From positions 6,485,238 through 6,549,237 of the forward strand of contig CM119264.1 in the NCBI GenBank assembly GCA_051294375.1: a stretch of 64,000 bases of DNA. The letters run 5' to 3'. The stretch comes from Paraspadella gotoi. Lineage: Eukaryota > Chaetognatha. This document shows positions 24,790 to 37,945 of this stretch, piece by piece. Position 1 is the first letter of the stretch, and every line of letters begins with the position of its first letter. The position numbers were made by a program, and so were the translations under genes. The notes beneath the pieces are model-generated. The model was not told where the DNA came from. It did not search any database and was given only the letters and a program-made list of their open reading frames with translations.

Positions 24790-24900
24790 ATGCACGATAA
24801 CGACGATTGCATTGCATTTCCCGAAGACCATCTGGGTCGGATTTGGTTCGCCGTTGATTACAACGGAGATGAAGAGAAGCTTGTCGTCACAATCATCAAG
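24790..24900 (+). CDS. SYT12: Synaptotagmin (SYT12-like), start of C2A
   Basis: Begins right after cttgtccgtcag and ends before gtaagc; 37 codons, phase 0 at both ends. The frame LGRIWFAVDYNGDEEKLVVT is the first beta strands of a synaptotagmin C2A domain (LGxLxFxxxYxxxxxxLxVxI). Confidence 0.93.
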
Positions 24901-25770
24901 GTAAGCAATGGAAACGGTACCATCAATGTATATGTTTTCAACGCGTTGAGTAAACGCGTGAAAATCAATCGCTCGATGAAAACTTCACGATTCCTATGAA
25001 TTTTTTTTTTTAAATCGGAAAAAAAAAATGAGGAGAAGAAAAAAGAAAGATTTTTGTCTTCCTCCATCCAAGATGAGGAAATCTAAAAATAGACGGAGCT
25101 CCTCGTGGGAGATTCTTTCCTTCTCGGTTGACCTCATTCCTCATTTCCTCCTCTTCGTCTCCTTAAAAGAATTCCCTTCCTTCTCTTTTCCTTTTTGTCT
25201 CCTCGAGTTAGTCTTCAGTTCTTTTCGTGCTCTTTCTTTCTTTTTTTTATTTTCTGTCTTCGTTCGTCTCCGTTCTCTCTCATAATTTTTTTTGTAAAAA
25301 TCGATAAATTACATTGAGAGTCACGTTTATAGAAAGGGGTGATTGTCCGATGGATGTTAAGGGGTCGTTCGCTCGACGGTTTTTTTTTTTTGCTTTCAAC
25401 TAAATCCTCACTAAGTCTTCGCATCTCGGAACTTCGATCGATATTCTTTGTAATGGAAATGAGTGAGGGAAACGTGGCAGAGGGGAACAGCTTTTCAGAT
25501 TTTAAAGGGTTTAAATAACTTTTTTTATTTTAATTTTTTTTAATTTTAATTTATTTATTTATTTTTTTCATATTTTAAAAAAATCGAGAATTAAATTTTA
25601 TATTATTTCTGAGCAGCAAAAGAATATATTCCCGTTCCTTTCGATAATTTATTATCAGTCACCATTATTATGAATAAAAAAAATATGCCGTGTGTATTTA
25701 TCACGAACGAAAAATTTGTGTAATGTGAATGAATAGAAATAATATTTAAAAATGGTTTGGTTCTTTCAAG

Positions 25771-25923
25771 GCAAAGAATCTACCATCTCGAAGCATCGGC
25801 GCCGCTAACGTTTGCGATCCTTTCGTGAGAGTCTGGCTTCTGCCAGACGAAAGGCGTCAGGTGCAAACCAGATGGAAAAGGAAAACCTGCAATCCCGTCT
25901 TCAATGAGAATCTGATATTCCAG
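25771..25923 (+). CDS. SYT12: Synaptotagmin (SYT12-like), middle of C2A
   Basis: Fifty-one codons, phase 0 at both ends (acceptor ttctttcaag, donor CAG then gtgagg). It contains AKNLPSRS, CDPFVRVWLLPD and KRKTCNPVFNENLIF, an almost textbook C2A core. The first calcium-loop aspartate (Leu-Asp in synaptotagmin 1) is replaced in LPSRS, while the Asp of the DP[FY]V motif is kept. Confidence 0.95.
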
Positions 25924-25989
25924 GTGAGGGTGAAAAAATGGAATGAAAAAAGAAAAGATACATAAAAGAAAGGGGAAAAAGTACGTAAA

Positions 25990-26265
<276 letters not shown>

Positions 26266-26338
26266 AAGAATAAAAATAAAATACGTGCGAATAATAAAAA
26301 AAATTATCCATCTCTTAATCAATCTATCAATCAATCAG

Positions 26339-26545
26339 GCGACGGCGACTTCTCTCTCCGATCGATCGTTAAAGATCGCCTGTTACGACGTTCACCGGCG
26401 CCGACATCGCCTGGTTGGTCACGTGACGGTGCCATTGGCGGCGCTGGCGGCGGACGGGGCGCTGGAGCGGCGCCGAGTGCAGTGGCGCGATCTCGGGACG
26501 GAGGCGACCAAAGATCGAGTCGGAAGCTTTGGCGGGAATTTTAAG
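26339..26545 (+). CDS. SYT12: Synaptotagmin (SYT12-like), end of C2A
   Basis: Sixty-nine codons, phase 0 at both ends (acceptor tcaatcaatcag, donor AAG then gtaaag). The segment SLKIACYDVHRRRHRLVGHV is the C2A loop-3 region. Synaptotagmins that bind calcium have Asp-Phe-Asp there; here the second Asp is His and the later Asp is missing, so C2A should not bind calcium in the usual way. Confidence 0.92.
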
Positions 26546-26849
26546 GTAAAGAGATCGAATTTAGAAATACATCTTTAAGTCTATTTGGTTATCATAAAAT
26601 GACGATTAACTACAATAATAATTGTAAGTAAGAGGATCGGCGAAGTGGGTAAAATTTACAGTTCTTATGATTCTGCAAGCTGATTGGTCGAAACCTGTTT
26701 CATGCTTGACCAATCAGGATTCGGCGATTCTATTTCCCGCGGAGATCGCCCGAGTCTCCGATCCGATTTGCTTTTGGTGGCTTGATGAAGCTCCACTCTT
26801 TGAATTAAACATAGTAAAATTATACCGATTGATTGAAAAGCAACCATAA

Positions 26850-26859
26850 TTGTACCGAG

Positions 26860-26920
<61 letters not shown>
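26850..26920. repeat. (GA)n microsatellite in intron
   Basis: GA tract in the large synaptotagmin intron that also contains the nested minus-strand g ene at 27179-28479. Just before it, 26680-26720 holds an imperfect palindrome, 'gattggtcg' ... 'gaccaatcag'. Confidence 0.9.
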
Positions 26921-26924
<4 letters not shown>

Positions 26925-27178
26925 CGGAAGCCAAAGTTGTGGTGATTTAACGAATTACTAAATCGAACAATCAATCAGGAGAGAATCATTGGTAACTTAA
27001 ATTAAAAGCATCAATTAATAAAAAGCAGAATTAATCGTTAATAATTTAGAATATTATATAGAAAAAACAGTTAATTTTTTTTTATTTGTAGTGAATTAAA
27101 TTTTAAAATTGTTTAAATAAATATTACATAAACTAATAATTTTTAAAAAAACTTAACGCACAATGTCAAATTTCGTGT

Positions 27179-27332
27179 TTATCGTGAGAAAATGGCGCCA
27201 AAAAATCTTTTTAAATCGTCCACTGCTCCGTCGTTGATTTCCTCGCAGAAATATTTGCAGAGGAACCACGTGACCGTGGATGAGATGACGCCAAGGACGC
27301 ACGTGGCGATGAAGAAGGCGTAACGATAAAAT
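27179..27332 (-). CDS. Nested membrane protein, last exon
   Basis: Strong acceptor (tttttttctctctcag); 50 codons then TAA. It encodes a clear membrane helix, YAFFIATCVLGVISSTVTWF, followed by LCKYFCEEINDG and a short basic tail. The single leading base A completes Arg with the AG left by the preceding exon. No family recognised. Confidence 0.6.
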
Positions 27333-27499
27333 CTGAGAGAGAAAAAAATAATTACATCCTTTGACTTTTTCGTGATCCATATCTTTGTTATTAATTTCAT
27401 GAATACTTAAAAGTTTGCTTCAAGAACAAGTGGAAATAAAATACATGTATAGTTTACTTACTATATTTCAAACCCCACACTCCAAAAAAAGAAAAAAAA

Positions 27500-27504
27500 T
27501 AAAA

Positions 27505-27594
<90 letters not shown>

Positions 27595-27612
27595 AAATAA
27601 ATAAATAAAAAA
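27500..27612. repeat. (AAAT)n microsatellite
   Basis: AAAT tetranucleotide array between the last and middle exons of the nested gene. Confidence 0.95.
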
Positions 27613-27782
27613 AAAAAAAAAAGATGCGACTTTTACCAATTATGCATTTTACGACTTGAATTTTATACCCAAGAATATGCATAAAGCGAACCATATCAAG
27701 TTTAAACAACAAAATATGTCGACATTCGCCTATCTCGCCAAACAAGTCCGTCAACTCACCGAGCCCCACCCTCCAGCCTCAC

Positions 27783-27955
27783 CTGGCCATAGTATCCGAC
27801 GGGCTCACGCCCCTGAACCATCCATCGTGCGTCGGGTGAGTGAGCGAGGCGACGTGAGGTCTCGAACTCGTGATGCAGAAAAAGGAGAACCAGTACAGCA
27901 TGGCGGGAAAGAGGAGAGTCCGACGAGGAAGGCGACGGCCACGGCGAATTTGCAG
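27783..27955 (-). CDS. Nested membrane protein, middle exon
   Basis: Acceptor tacttggtcag, donor GCCAG then gtgagg. In the phase set by the first exon it reads LQIRRGRRLPRRTLLFPAML then a hydrophobic stretch, YWFSFFCITSS. Another frame also looks membrane-like (CKFAVAVAFLVGL), so either the phase chain is right or a one-base error hides a different reading. Confidence 0.5.
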
Positions 27956-28269
27956 CTGACCAAGTAGCAGGATTTGGGGGGGTGGAGGAGGAAGATTGGG
28001 GTGGGGGTGGGGGTGGGAAGACGAGGGAGGAGGGAGGAAGGAGGAGGAGGAGGAGGAGGAGGAGAGGGGTTTGTGTTGGACGGAGGAAGTAAGGGAGGAA
28101 GGGAGGAAGAAGACGCAGGGAGAAGAGGAGAAGGAGGAGGAGAGGAATTAGTAGGGAGTGAGAGAAGTAGGGAGGAATCGGTAGTTAGAGGAGACGAAGG
28201 GGAGGAAGGAGAGGGAGAAGTGGAGTTGAAGACGAGAAGAGTTGAAGAAGGAATCTGGTCACGCTTGAC

Positions 28270-28479
28270 TTCAACGCCGGTAGAGAACGAGTTCCGGTGG
28301 GCGTGGCCGAAGAAGAGAGCGAGAATGGAGATGTCTCTGAAGATCCATTTCCACCTGGGGGTGTTGGGAGTGTCAGCGGCCTCGGCGACGGCGGCGGCGG
28401 CGGCGGCGGAGTCACTGGCGTCGAAGGAGTCTCCAGCGGAAGTCGCCGTCAAAAGTGTTGTCGTCAAACAAAACAACAT
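28270..28479 (-). CDS. Nested membrane protein, first exon
   Basis: ATG at 28479; MLFCLTTTLLTATSA looks like a signal peptide or short first helix, followed by an Ala run (GCC/GCG repeats) and WKWIFRDISILALFFGHAHR, a second hydrophobic segment. The proposed donor (GTTGAA then gtcaag) is weak but gives phase 0. The total product would be about 177 residues with three hydrophobic segments. It sits wholly inside one intron of the synaptotagmin gene on the opposite strand. It has a faint resemblance to AIG1/ADTRP-type multi-pass proteins, not enough to assign. Confidence 0.52.
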
Positions 28480-29107
28480 TATTAAGGCTGTTAAAAAATA
28501 AATACAAAAAAGTTGAAAGATAAAATCATCGATGATTAGTATCGACAGACAGACAAGTGTAAAAAAAGTCTAGGTCATCATGACTTACCCATTTTTTAGT
28601 AAAAAAACTTTCCTCCAATAAAAATGAGATCGAATGTCGGTCCCCGAATAAAAAAAAAAGCCGGTTTGCGATCCGAAGGCCGAAACGACGCCTCGATTTC
28701 TGAAAAACGAAAATCGAAACCAGAAAAACGACTTTGTTTAAAAACGCCTCTATTAGTAGATTTATTTTCGTAAGTGGAAAAAGTTGTTGTGCGGCCTTTC
28801 GACGCAACCTGTCTTGGTTTAAGAAGGAATGAATGGAAAGGAATAGAATAGAAGATAAAAGAAGAAGAAAAAAGATTACATGATGAGTAAAATGTATTAA
28901 CTCCAGTCCAGGGGGTAATCTTTGGAAGAACCGAATCTTGAAAAGAACCACCAGTTAGTCCGCGAAGTAAGGGAGATAAAGATTATGACAAAGAATATAA
29001 CCTGTTGGACTGACGGATAGATGAACGGACAGACAAAAATAAAGGAAACAGAATAAAGATAAAGAACCAATGTAAGCCAGTTTCCTTTCACTATTTTCCC
29101 TCGCCAG

Positions 29108-29245
29108 GCGCTGCAGGGGCTGGGGCGGCCGGAGCTGCGTTTGAGTCTGACCTTCCTTCCACCGCCGCTGGGACGTCTCAACGTAGGGATTTTCGATGGA
29201 AGACGGCTCTTGCAGTGGACGAGGCACGATTCTCTCTATGTGAAG
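29108..29245 (+). CDS. SYT12: Synaptotagmin (SYT12-like), start of C2B
   Basis: Forty-six codons, phase 0 (acceptor tttccctcgccag, donor AAG then gtagga). It contains ELRLSLTFLPPPLGRLNVGI, the standard opening of a synaptotagmin C2B domain (GELxLSLxYLPxxxRLxV). The first-loop aspartates are again not conserved (LLQWTRHDSLYVK). Confidence 0.93.
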
Positions 29246-29249
29246 GTAG

Positions 29250-29320
<71 letters not shown>

Positions 29321-29511
29321 GAACTGAAACAAATAACAATAAAAAAAAACAAAGAAAATAATTTTAGTGGCTTTATTTTTTTATTTAACAATGCTTTTCA
29401 TTTCTAATAATTTAATTTTATCGAGACTTCGTCATAAATTATAAAAAAAAATATTTTAGGTTATTAAAATCATTATATCTATGTTGATTAAAACAACCTG
29501 CCCGACCTCAG

Positions 29512-29705
29512 GTCGTTCTCCTTCAAAGCAACCGACCCTTAAAGACTAAACGAACTTCGATGAGCAAAAAGAGGACGAAGACGAAACCGATTCTCGGCGA
29601 CGAAAACGACGACCGCCACGACGACGACGACGACGACGACGTCAACGTCGTCTTCAACGAAAGCTTCACCTTCGCTGTCGACGCCGCCGAAGTCGACGCC
29701 TACAG
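29512..29705 (+). CDS. SYT12: Synaptotagmin (SYT12-like), middle of C2B with acidic insert
   Basis: Acceptor cccgacctcag, donor TACAG then gtaaac. The frame begins VVLLQSNRPLKTKRTSMSKK and ends in VVFNESFTFAVDAAE. Between the basic strand and the Asn-Glu-Ser-Phe motif, where family members have a few residues (TLNP), there are about 25 residues ending in seven Asp coded by a (GAC)n run. Confidence 0.92.
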
Positions 29706-29986
29706 GTAAACTAATATGATTCGAGACTCGTTATTAATCATTATTAAACAAATACTAAAATTAAATTTTTTTTAATGTTATGTGTTGACCCAAAATTATC
29801 AATTTTATCTTATTTTAGTTTATTTTATTTTATTTTATTTTTATTTTATTTGGTCAAGGACCAGGTTTTTTGTCCATGAACGACTCAAGTTATTTTTTAT
29901 ATTTTTAAAATTGTTTATCGCTTTCATATTTATTTAAATTCAACACGAAACCGAGTCTCCACTAATGCGAGTTTTCAATCCCACAG

Positions 29987-30152
29987 TCTCAGCTTTCACG
30001 TGATGGAGAGTCACCTCGCCAACAAAGACAAGCAGCTTGGGAGGATCGTGCTTGGCAGCTTCATGTTCGCCAGAGGAAAAGAGTTGGATCATTGGAACGA
30101 AATGATTGGGAAGCCTAAGGAGCAGGTGTCGATGTGGCACCGACTTTTGTGA
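29987..30152 (+). CDS. SYT12: Synaptotagmin (SYT12-like), C-terminal exon
   Basis: Acceptor atcccacag; ends at TGA 30150-30152. It contains SLSFHVMESHLANKDKQLGR and LDHWNEMIGKPKEQVSMWHR. The ending HWxxMxxxxxxxVSMWH matches synaptotagmin-12 better than the usual ...WHxL ending of synaptotagmin 1, and Val-Met-Glu-Ser stands where calcium-binding forms have Asp-x-Asp. Family assignment is very secure, the SYT12 orthology less so (about 0.65). Confidence 0.93.
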
Positions 30153-30492
30153 GCAATCAAGCTGCTTGTGAGCCCATGTCTGCTTGAAAATGCATTGCTT
30201 GGCCTAATGAAGCGGGTTTCTTCACTGAAGAATCTTCAGTGTAGCATTGAATGTAGCCAAGTACAATGTCTGTTTCGTTTGTCTTCGATTAATTCTTTGC
30301 TTGGAATATTTCTGACAGTGTATATTTTCAACTAATGATAATGTACCTTCAATCTGTACCTTTTTGCACATGTACAAAGAAGTAAATATAAAATTGCTAC
30401 TTCGTTGATTAGTGAATACGTTTATTTCTTTTTAATCAAGACCCTTTATTTTTTTTAAAGCAGTAGCTGAGATATTTTTTTCGCTAGATTAA

Positions 30493-30636
30493 CGAATATA
30501 GAATTATAAATATTTAGGGTTTTATTTTTCGACATTCACATCTAAAACTAATATAACGTCAAAACGAATATAGAATTATAGATATTTAGGGTTTTATATT
30601 TCGACCTTCACATCTAAAACTAATATAACGTCAAAA
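30493..30636. repeat. Direct tandem duplication, 2 x 72 bp
   Basis: Two adjacent copies starting 'cgaatatagaattata' and ending 'aatataacgtcaaaa' differ at about three positions. Confidence 0.95.
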
Positions 30637-30956
30637 CGTGACGGCGTGAATGATGCTTTGTCACGTGGCTCGTCACGTGACACATCTTGTGAGACGTCAT
30701 GCGGAGCGCGAGTCTCCAGAACGAAATGGTTGGCAGGAAATTGGTGGGGCCAAAGCAATCAAGTGAAAAAGAGAGAGAAACCTTTCTTTACCACTTTTCT
30801 GGTTTCTTTTTTTTTTAGTTTTCTCTCTTTTTTTAAGATGGGCGGTTGGGAGGGGAGGCGGTGTTTTCATTATTTTTTGTTTTGTAAACTGTTTTCTTCC
30901 TTCTTTGTCAATTTAGGTATTCCTGAACCCTCTATTTTTTTTATTTTTATTTTCAT

Positions 30957-30960
<4 letters not shown>

Positions 30961-31024
<64 letters not shown>

Positions 31025-31220
31025 TTTCTCTTTCCTTGTTGTTTTGTTTCTTTCTTTCTTTGTTTCTTTCTTTGTTTATTTTTTTCTTTTTATTATATTT
31101 ATTTCTTTCTCCCTTTCTATGTTTGTTTGTTTTTATTTCTTGTTATTTGTTGTTATTTCTTTTTACTATATTTCTATCTTTCTCCCTTTGTTTGTTTTTT
31201 GTTTCTTTTTCTCTTTATTA

Positions 31221-31310
<90 letters not shown>
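30961..31310. repeat. (TTTC)n microsatellite, two arrays
   Basis: Pure TTTC at 30968-31023 and 31218-31310 with degenerate units between. Long Phe/Leu/Ser frames across it are artefacts. Confidence 0.95.
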
Positions 31311-32283
31311 ACTTTTTTCTCTGTCGTAAAGACAAGATCTTTTGTCTTATAGGACTTTCCTTTCAGAGTGAAGAGTAAACATTGCGCTACCTTGAGTTTT
31401 TTTTATAAACCAATAGGTTTAGAAAATAAAAGACCATCAAGATTTTTTCTGTGCATATTGACTTTTTGTGCATATTGTGCATATTGTGCAATATGTAAAA
31501 ATTTTCTCCGTTCGAAAAATCTTTTAATTACGAACCTTGCCATAAAAATATAATATTTACGTATATACATGGCTAAATAAAAATTGATGAGCGTACTTCC
31601 TTAATATATCGGGACATAAAAAATTAAACAAATGATGATTGTTGTCATTTTATTTGAAAAAAAAATCTTTTTAGAACAGGATGACACTAAAGATAACTTT
31701 TTATGTACAACAACTATCACACAAACCAAACATGGAAAAATATACACTTTTCGTGGTGAAGCAATATGTTCTGTTGGTTTAACAACAAAATCGATTTGAT
31801 TTTATACGGAAGATTTCTCGAAGTAATAAACAACGGAAGTTTTTAATATAGTAACTTCATAATAAAACCCTTCATATTAAACGTCATTGATAACGTAAAA
31901 TACAATGTACAAATTGAACAACGAAGAAATTTTCTAATTATTTCCACCTCTTCCCGCAAATTTATAAGTACAAGAAAATTAAAACGAATTTTAACAACGA
32001 ATTACAATATTTTTTCATGAAAGAGAAATCTATCAATTTTATTTTTTAGTATATGAATTTCGCGAGCCAGAGGTCTAAAGCTAATTGGTGAGAAGGAAAT
32101 GAATTTTAATTAAATTTTCCGTAACAGAAGATCGTCTCCGTGAAGACGGAAGTTCGCATTATTCGTTCGAATGAGAATGATGTCAATACAGTCAACGGGC
32201 GAAGGGCCTCTTGAAATGATCTTTGAAGAATTAGTAGGGTTTTGTGAAGCGACGACTCTCCACCGAGACGAAGGAAAATTCGT

Positions 32284-32394
32284 TCACAGAATTTTCTCCA
32301 TAAAAGTCGTGTCCATGTGAAGGATGAGAGTTCGAACGAACAGCATCTCTCGACGAGCGTTTTGAAAGATGGTCTTGGGGTCTTCGGAATCACT
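32284..32394 (-). CDS. ARHGAP39: RhoGAP protein (ARHGAP39/Vilse type), C-terminal exon
   Basis: Acceptor cacctt-cgcag; 36 codons and TGA. The ending, KTIFQNARREMLFVRTLILH then MDTTFMEKIL, corresponds closely to the end of vertebrate ARHGAP39 (IFENxRKEMxFxRxLIxHLDTxFMExxL), where the protein stops right after the GAP domain. Phase 0. Confidence 0.93.
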   Translation of the reverse strand, partial: SDSEDPKTIFQNARREMLFVRTLILHMDTTFMEKIL

Positions 32395-32624
32395 CTGCGA
32401 AGGTGAGTAGTGAGAAAGGAATACGATGTTAAGTTAACTAGGTTCATCAAGTCAATTATGTTAATCAAGTTTGTCAATTTAATCAACTTCATTCACTTTC
32501 GGTCGTTCAGAGTTATTCTTTTGTACAATGATTACATAGTTCGTACACCTATGTACGATATTCACTGTTAAAGTAGATTGCGTGCTCTCGAGCTTTTAGC
32601 AGATCCAGAAGCTGCCGCGTTTAC

Positions 32625-32708
32625 CTTGAGTATGTTCGGTGCCATCACCATGGAGATGTTGTCAACATCCATCGTTGTTTTGATGACATTTTCCGGAGCC
32701 GCTAAAAC
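32625..32708 (-). CDS. ARHGAP39: RhoGAP protein (ARHGAP39/Vilse type), GAP exon 4
   Basis: Twenty-eight codons, phase 0 at both ends (acceptor actttccaaag, donor CTCAAG then gtaaac). VIKTTMDVDNISMVMAPNIL carries the Asn-(Leu/Ile)-(Ala/Ser)-x-Val-x-(Ala/Gly)-Pro-Asn motif shared by Rho GTPase-activating domains. Confidence 0.95.
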
Positions 32709-33033
32709 CTTTGGAAAGTAAGTTTTATAATTAGATTTATTATTAAGACGAAAGTGAAATAATCGCGGATAAGAAAGTTGCAGAGTTGATGCTTTTGAGC
32801 GAGCTTGCCTTCATTTTTTTTTATTGCTGGACAAACGAAAACATATGACAGAATTTCGTTTTTCTAAATTTTTGTTCTAAAAGATCTGCTACGTAGTTAA
32901 TTTTTTAAACATACTTCATTAATAATAAAATAAAAATGTACTCGCACTCTCACAAAAAAGCATAAACGGTGATAATTCCTGTAGTGTAGTTAGAAAGATT
33001 TAATTTACTTTTTTCAAATATATTGAAACTCAC

Positions 33034-33139
33034 TTGCAGAAATCGAATCAAATAACTAAGGACGAGTTTGTTTAGCGGCGGCAGCTCTTTGATCACTTGA
33101 ACGGCGGCCTCGGGGTCTTCAGCCGCTTTGATGCTTTGG
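33034..33139 (-). CDS. ARHGAP39: RhoGAP protein (ARHGAP39/Vilse type), GAP exon 3
   Basis: Acceptor tttcttttgcag, donor CAA then gtgagt. The frame AVQVIKELPPLNKLVLSYLI then RFLQ is the conserved helix of RhoGAP domains (LPxxNxxxLxxLxxFL). One leading base completes Ser. Confidence 0.95.
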
Positions 33140-33453
33140 CTGCAAAAGAAAATTACCAATGGCCTGTACTCATATATTAAGTATATCTTAATACATTTTT
33201 CGTACAACTTTAATCAAAATGAATTTTGCTTCCGAATTTTTTTGCCGCCAACCGTTTGTAATTTGTTTTATAACTTTTTATTTTTTACTAATTAGTACAT
33301 TTGTTTTACAAAATCTTTGAGTTAGTCAAAACCGAAGAAAAAAATATGTGTGTACTAATTTCATATTAGTAATAATACAGTACCCTAATAATTTTATTCT
33401 AGTTTCTTACTTTTTCTCTTGAAACATTTATAACACATTTCCCAACGCTGTAC

Positions 33454-33609
33454 CTGTAGCTTCTTGGTGGCACTAGCGGTTCCGCGAGCTCCCTGTACCA
33501 CAGTTTGAGTAGCGTGGCGACGACGTGAGCGTCCGCTTCCAGTGGCGGCGGCTCGAAACATTCGCTCATCGCCTTGATGTGATTCACTTTGGAAATGTCA
33601 CCCGGAATT
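33454..33609 (-). CDS. ARHGAP39: RhoGAP protein (ARHGAP39/Vilse type), GAP exon 2
   Basis: Acceptor tcaattttcag, donor TACAG then gtacag. The leading A completes Arg of the GIFR motif split over the intron, the catalytic 'arginine finger' region. It continues IPGDISKVNHIKAM and then ATLLKLWYRELAEPLVP, the conserved KxxxRELPxPLx segment in the ARHGAP39 wording (LLKLWYRELEEPLIP). Confidence 0.96.
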
Positions 33610-33776
33610 CTGAAAATTGATCGGTTTAGGGTCAGACGGGAGTTATTGGCTCGATAAATGACGTCAGCAGAGTCAAACATTTGAGACGGTCGGACCGAAT
33701 GGACAGAAAAAGAGAGAGATAATAACAACAACCTGTCGTCAACACATCAGGATCAGCAAGCTCCCAACTCGCCAAC

Positions 33777-33943
33777 CTGAAAATGCCTTCGGTAGAGGCG
33801 CCGTTCCGTTGCAGCAGGGCTTCCGTCAGCGTCGTCTGCAGCCACGGCAGCCGTCGGTCAGGGAATCGGTCCGCCTGCAGCAGCATCACGCCTTCAAGGG
33901 TGTTGCCGAACATCGAGGAAGGGTTGTAGGGTCCGCCGGCGTT
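33777..33943 (-). CDS. ARHGAP39: RhoGAP protein (ARHGAP39/Vilse type), GAP exon 1
   Basis: Acceptor caaccctcag, donor TTTTCAG then gttggc. SSMFGNTLEGVMLLQADRFP and RRLPWLQTTLTEALLQRNGA match the start of the ARHGAP39 GAP domain (MFGNTLExVMxLQxxxFPxxxLPW). The exon ends at STEGIF plus AG. An upstream exon is required, but neither a MyTH4 nor a WW domain could be found between here and 39.6 kb. ARHGAP39/Vilse proteins act on Rac and Cdc42 downstream of Robo and in dendritic spines. Confidence 0.95.
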
Positions 33944-36372
<2,429 letters not shown>

Positions 36373-36464
36373 ACGCCGCCAGTCGACGCCTCATAAAATA
36401 TGCACTCGGGAATTTATTCAAGCCTCATGAAATTGCGAACGGCGCCCAGAGCGAGTCGGGGGAC

Positions 36465-36466
<2 letters not shown>
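36373..36466 (+). CDS. Candidate plus-strand exon, basic helix
   Basis: Acceptor tcgcttccaag, donor GGGGACGA then gtgaga (the start of a GA tract). It encodes ASRRLIKYALGNLFKPHEIA followed by an acidic tail (ESGDE). The pattern vaguely recalls the ends of BEN domains, but I would not assign it. It may belong with the exon at 38361-38536 on the same strand, though their phases do not join directly. Confidence 0.42.
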
Positions 36467-36525
<59 letters not shown>

Positions 36526-37069
36526 GTTCAAAATATGCGGAGATAATAAATAACATTGGCGGGAGAAAATACATACAAGCACGAGTTTAAACGAGCTCGA
36601 TGACAAGATTTCTTGACAACAAGCAACGCAGGGGGCTTTTGTGTATATTTGCTTTCTTTTTGAACGAATTTTCTGAATAGCGCCGAGTCTTTATTCCACT
36701 TTAAATACAGTATTCATTTTTTAAGTTAACAGACGAAAACTTTCGTGTTCGCAGCCACGAATAAAAGAAGAAAGGGAGCAAAAAAAAGGAAAAAGAAATA
36801 CAAAAAAAAAGTTGAAAGAAATAAGCCGTGACCCGTAAAATTCCGATTTGTGAAATATTTCATGACGTCGTCGTTTTTTTTTAGTGTGTGTTTTTTTTAA
36901 ACGCCGACGACAACCAGATGACGACAAAACCAAAACTGATTCTGGGACTGCCTTCCCTTGTCGACACCAACCAGGTTACGACTCAATCCAGAATCTCTTA
37001 GTCGGACTGACAAGACCCAAGCCAGTCCTGTTTCGTTCCACTCTTAACTCTACCTAAGTTCCAACATTT

Positions 37070-37215
37070 CATGAAATTGGTACAACCAATATAACAATTA
37101 TCCATTCATTTAATAGATAAGCTATCTTGCCCCTGACTTTGCACAATGGACAGGCTTTGGTGATTTAAAACCTCCATCACTCTTACAAGATAATGACATC
37201 GCAGGTCCCTGCAAG
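37070..37215 (+). repeat. Dispersed repeat, copy 2 (longest)
   Basis: Starts 'gaaattggtacaaccaatat' and continues through 'aagctatcttgcccctga' to 'cctccatcactcttacaaga' and 'taatgacatcgcagg'. The first half matches the copy at 20140-20232, and both ends match the copy at 57728-57845. Confidence 0.75.
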
Positions 37216-37270
37216 CTTTCAAAGAATAGATCAGCAATCAGCACCAAACGTCAAGTTTAAATCCTGTGAT

Positions 37271-37271
37271 C

Positions 37272-37361
<90 letters not shown>

Positions 37362-37362
37362 T
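37271..37362. repeat. (ATT)n microsatellite
   Basis: About 30 uninterrupted ATT units. A second (ATT)n array is at 62715-62811, and (ATC)n at 44243-44384. Confidence 0.97.
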
Positions 37363-37861
37363 TTCCCGTTATTAGTAACTACGTGATTGCGTTCCTTATC
37401 AAGAAAGTAAAAGGAAGACTACAACATTATAAAATAACAACTAGGAAAACCAAAATATCATCAGGAAAGAGAAAACCCCCAGCATTGATGGAGATATATT
37501 CACAGCTAGCACCTTCGTGACCGAAAAATAAACATGACCCTAACTGAATGACTGAGAAAAACAACATTATCATCACAAGTTCATTGAAAGAATAACAACC
37601 AACAATGATAAAGTCAAACTTTTTTCTTTCAAAGTATTCATTTTCTTTTTCCTTTTTTATTCCTCTGCCTTTCTCTTTTTCCTTCCATTTCCCTTTTGTT
37701 CCACATTTTTTTTCTCCCTCCGCCGCGGGCGCTGAGTTTCCTTTCAATTTTCATCTTTGTTTTTCTTTTATTTATTCTATTTTTTCTCGCGGGCTTTGAT
37801 TCCAGTCACCTTTTGCTCTCCCGATCGCTTTTCCTCTTTTTCGTCCTCCTTCAGTTCCCAC

Positions 37862-37945
<84 letters not shown>

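Larger units (their letters stand above)
30153..32283. other. Convergent intergenic region
   Basis: Lies between the tails of the synaptotagmin gene (plus) and the RhoGAP gene (minus). It holds two 72-bp direct repeats at 30493-30636, CACGTG palindromes at 30661-30680, a TTTC array at 30961-31310 and A/T-rich sequence. AATAAA-like signals occur on the minus strand near 31649. Confidence 0.7.

Noticed and set aside
30646-31378. 227-codon plus-strand frame
   Set aside because: It is carried by the TTTC microsatellite (Phe-Leu-Ser repeats).
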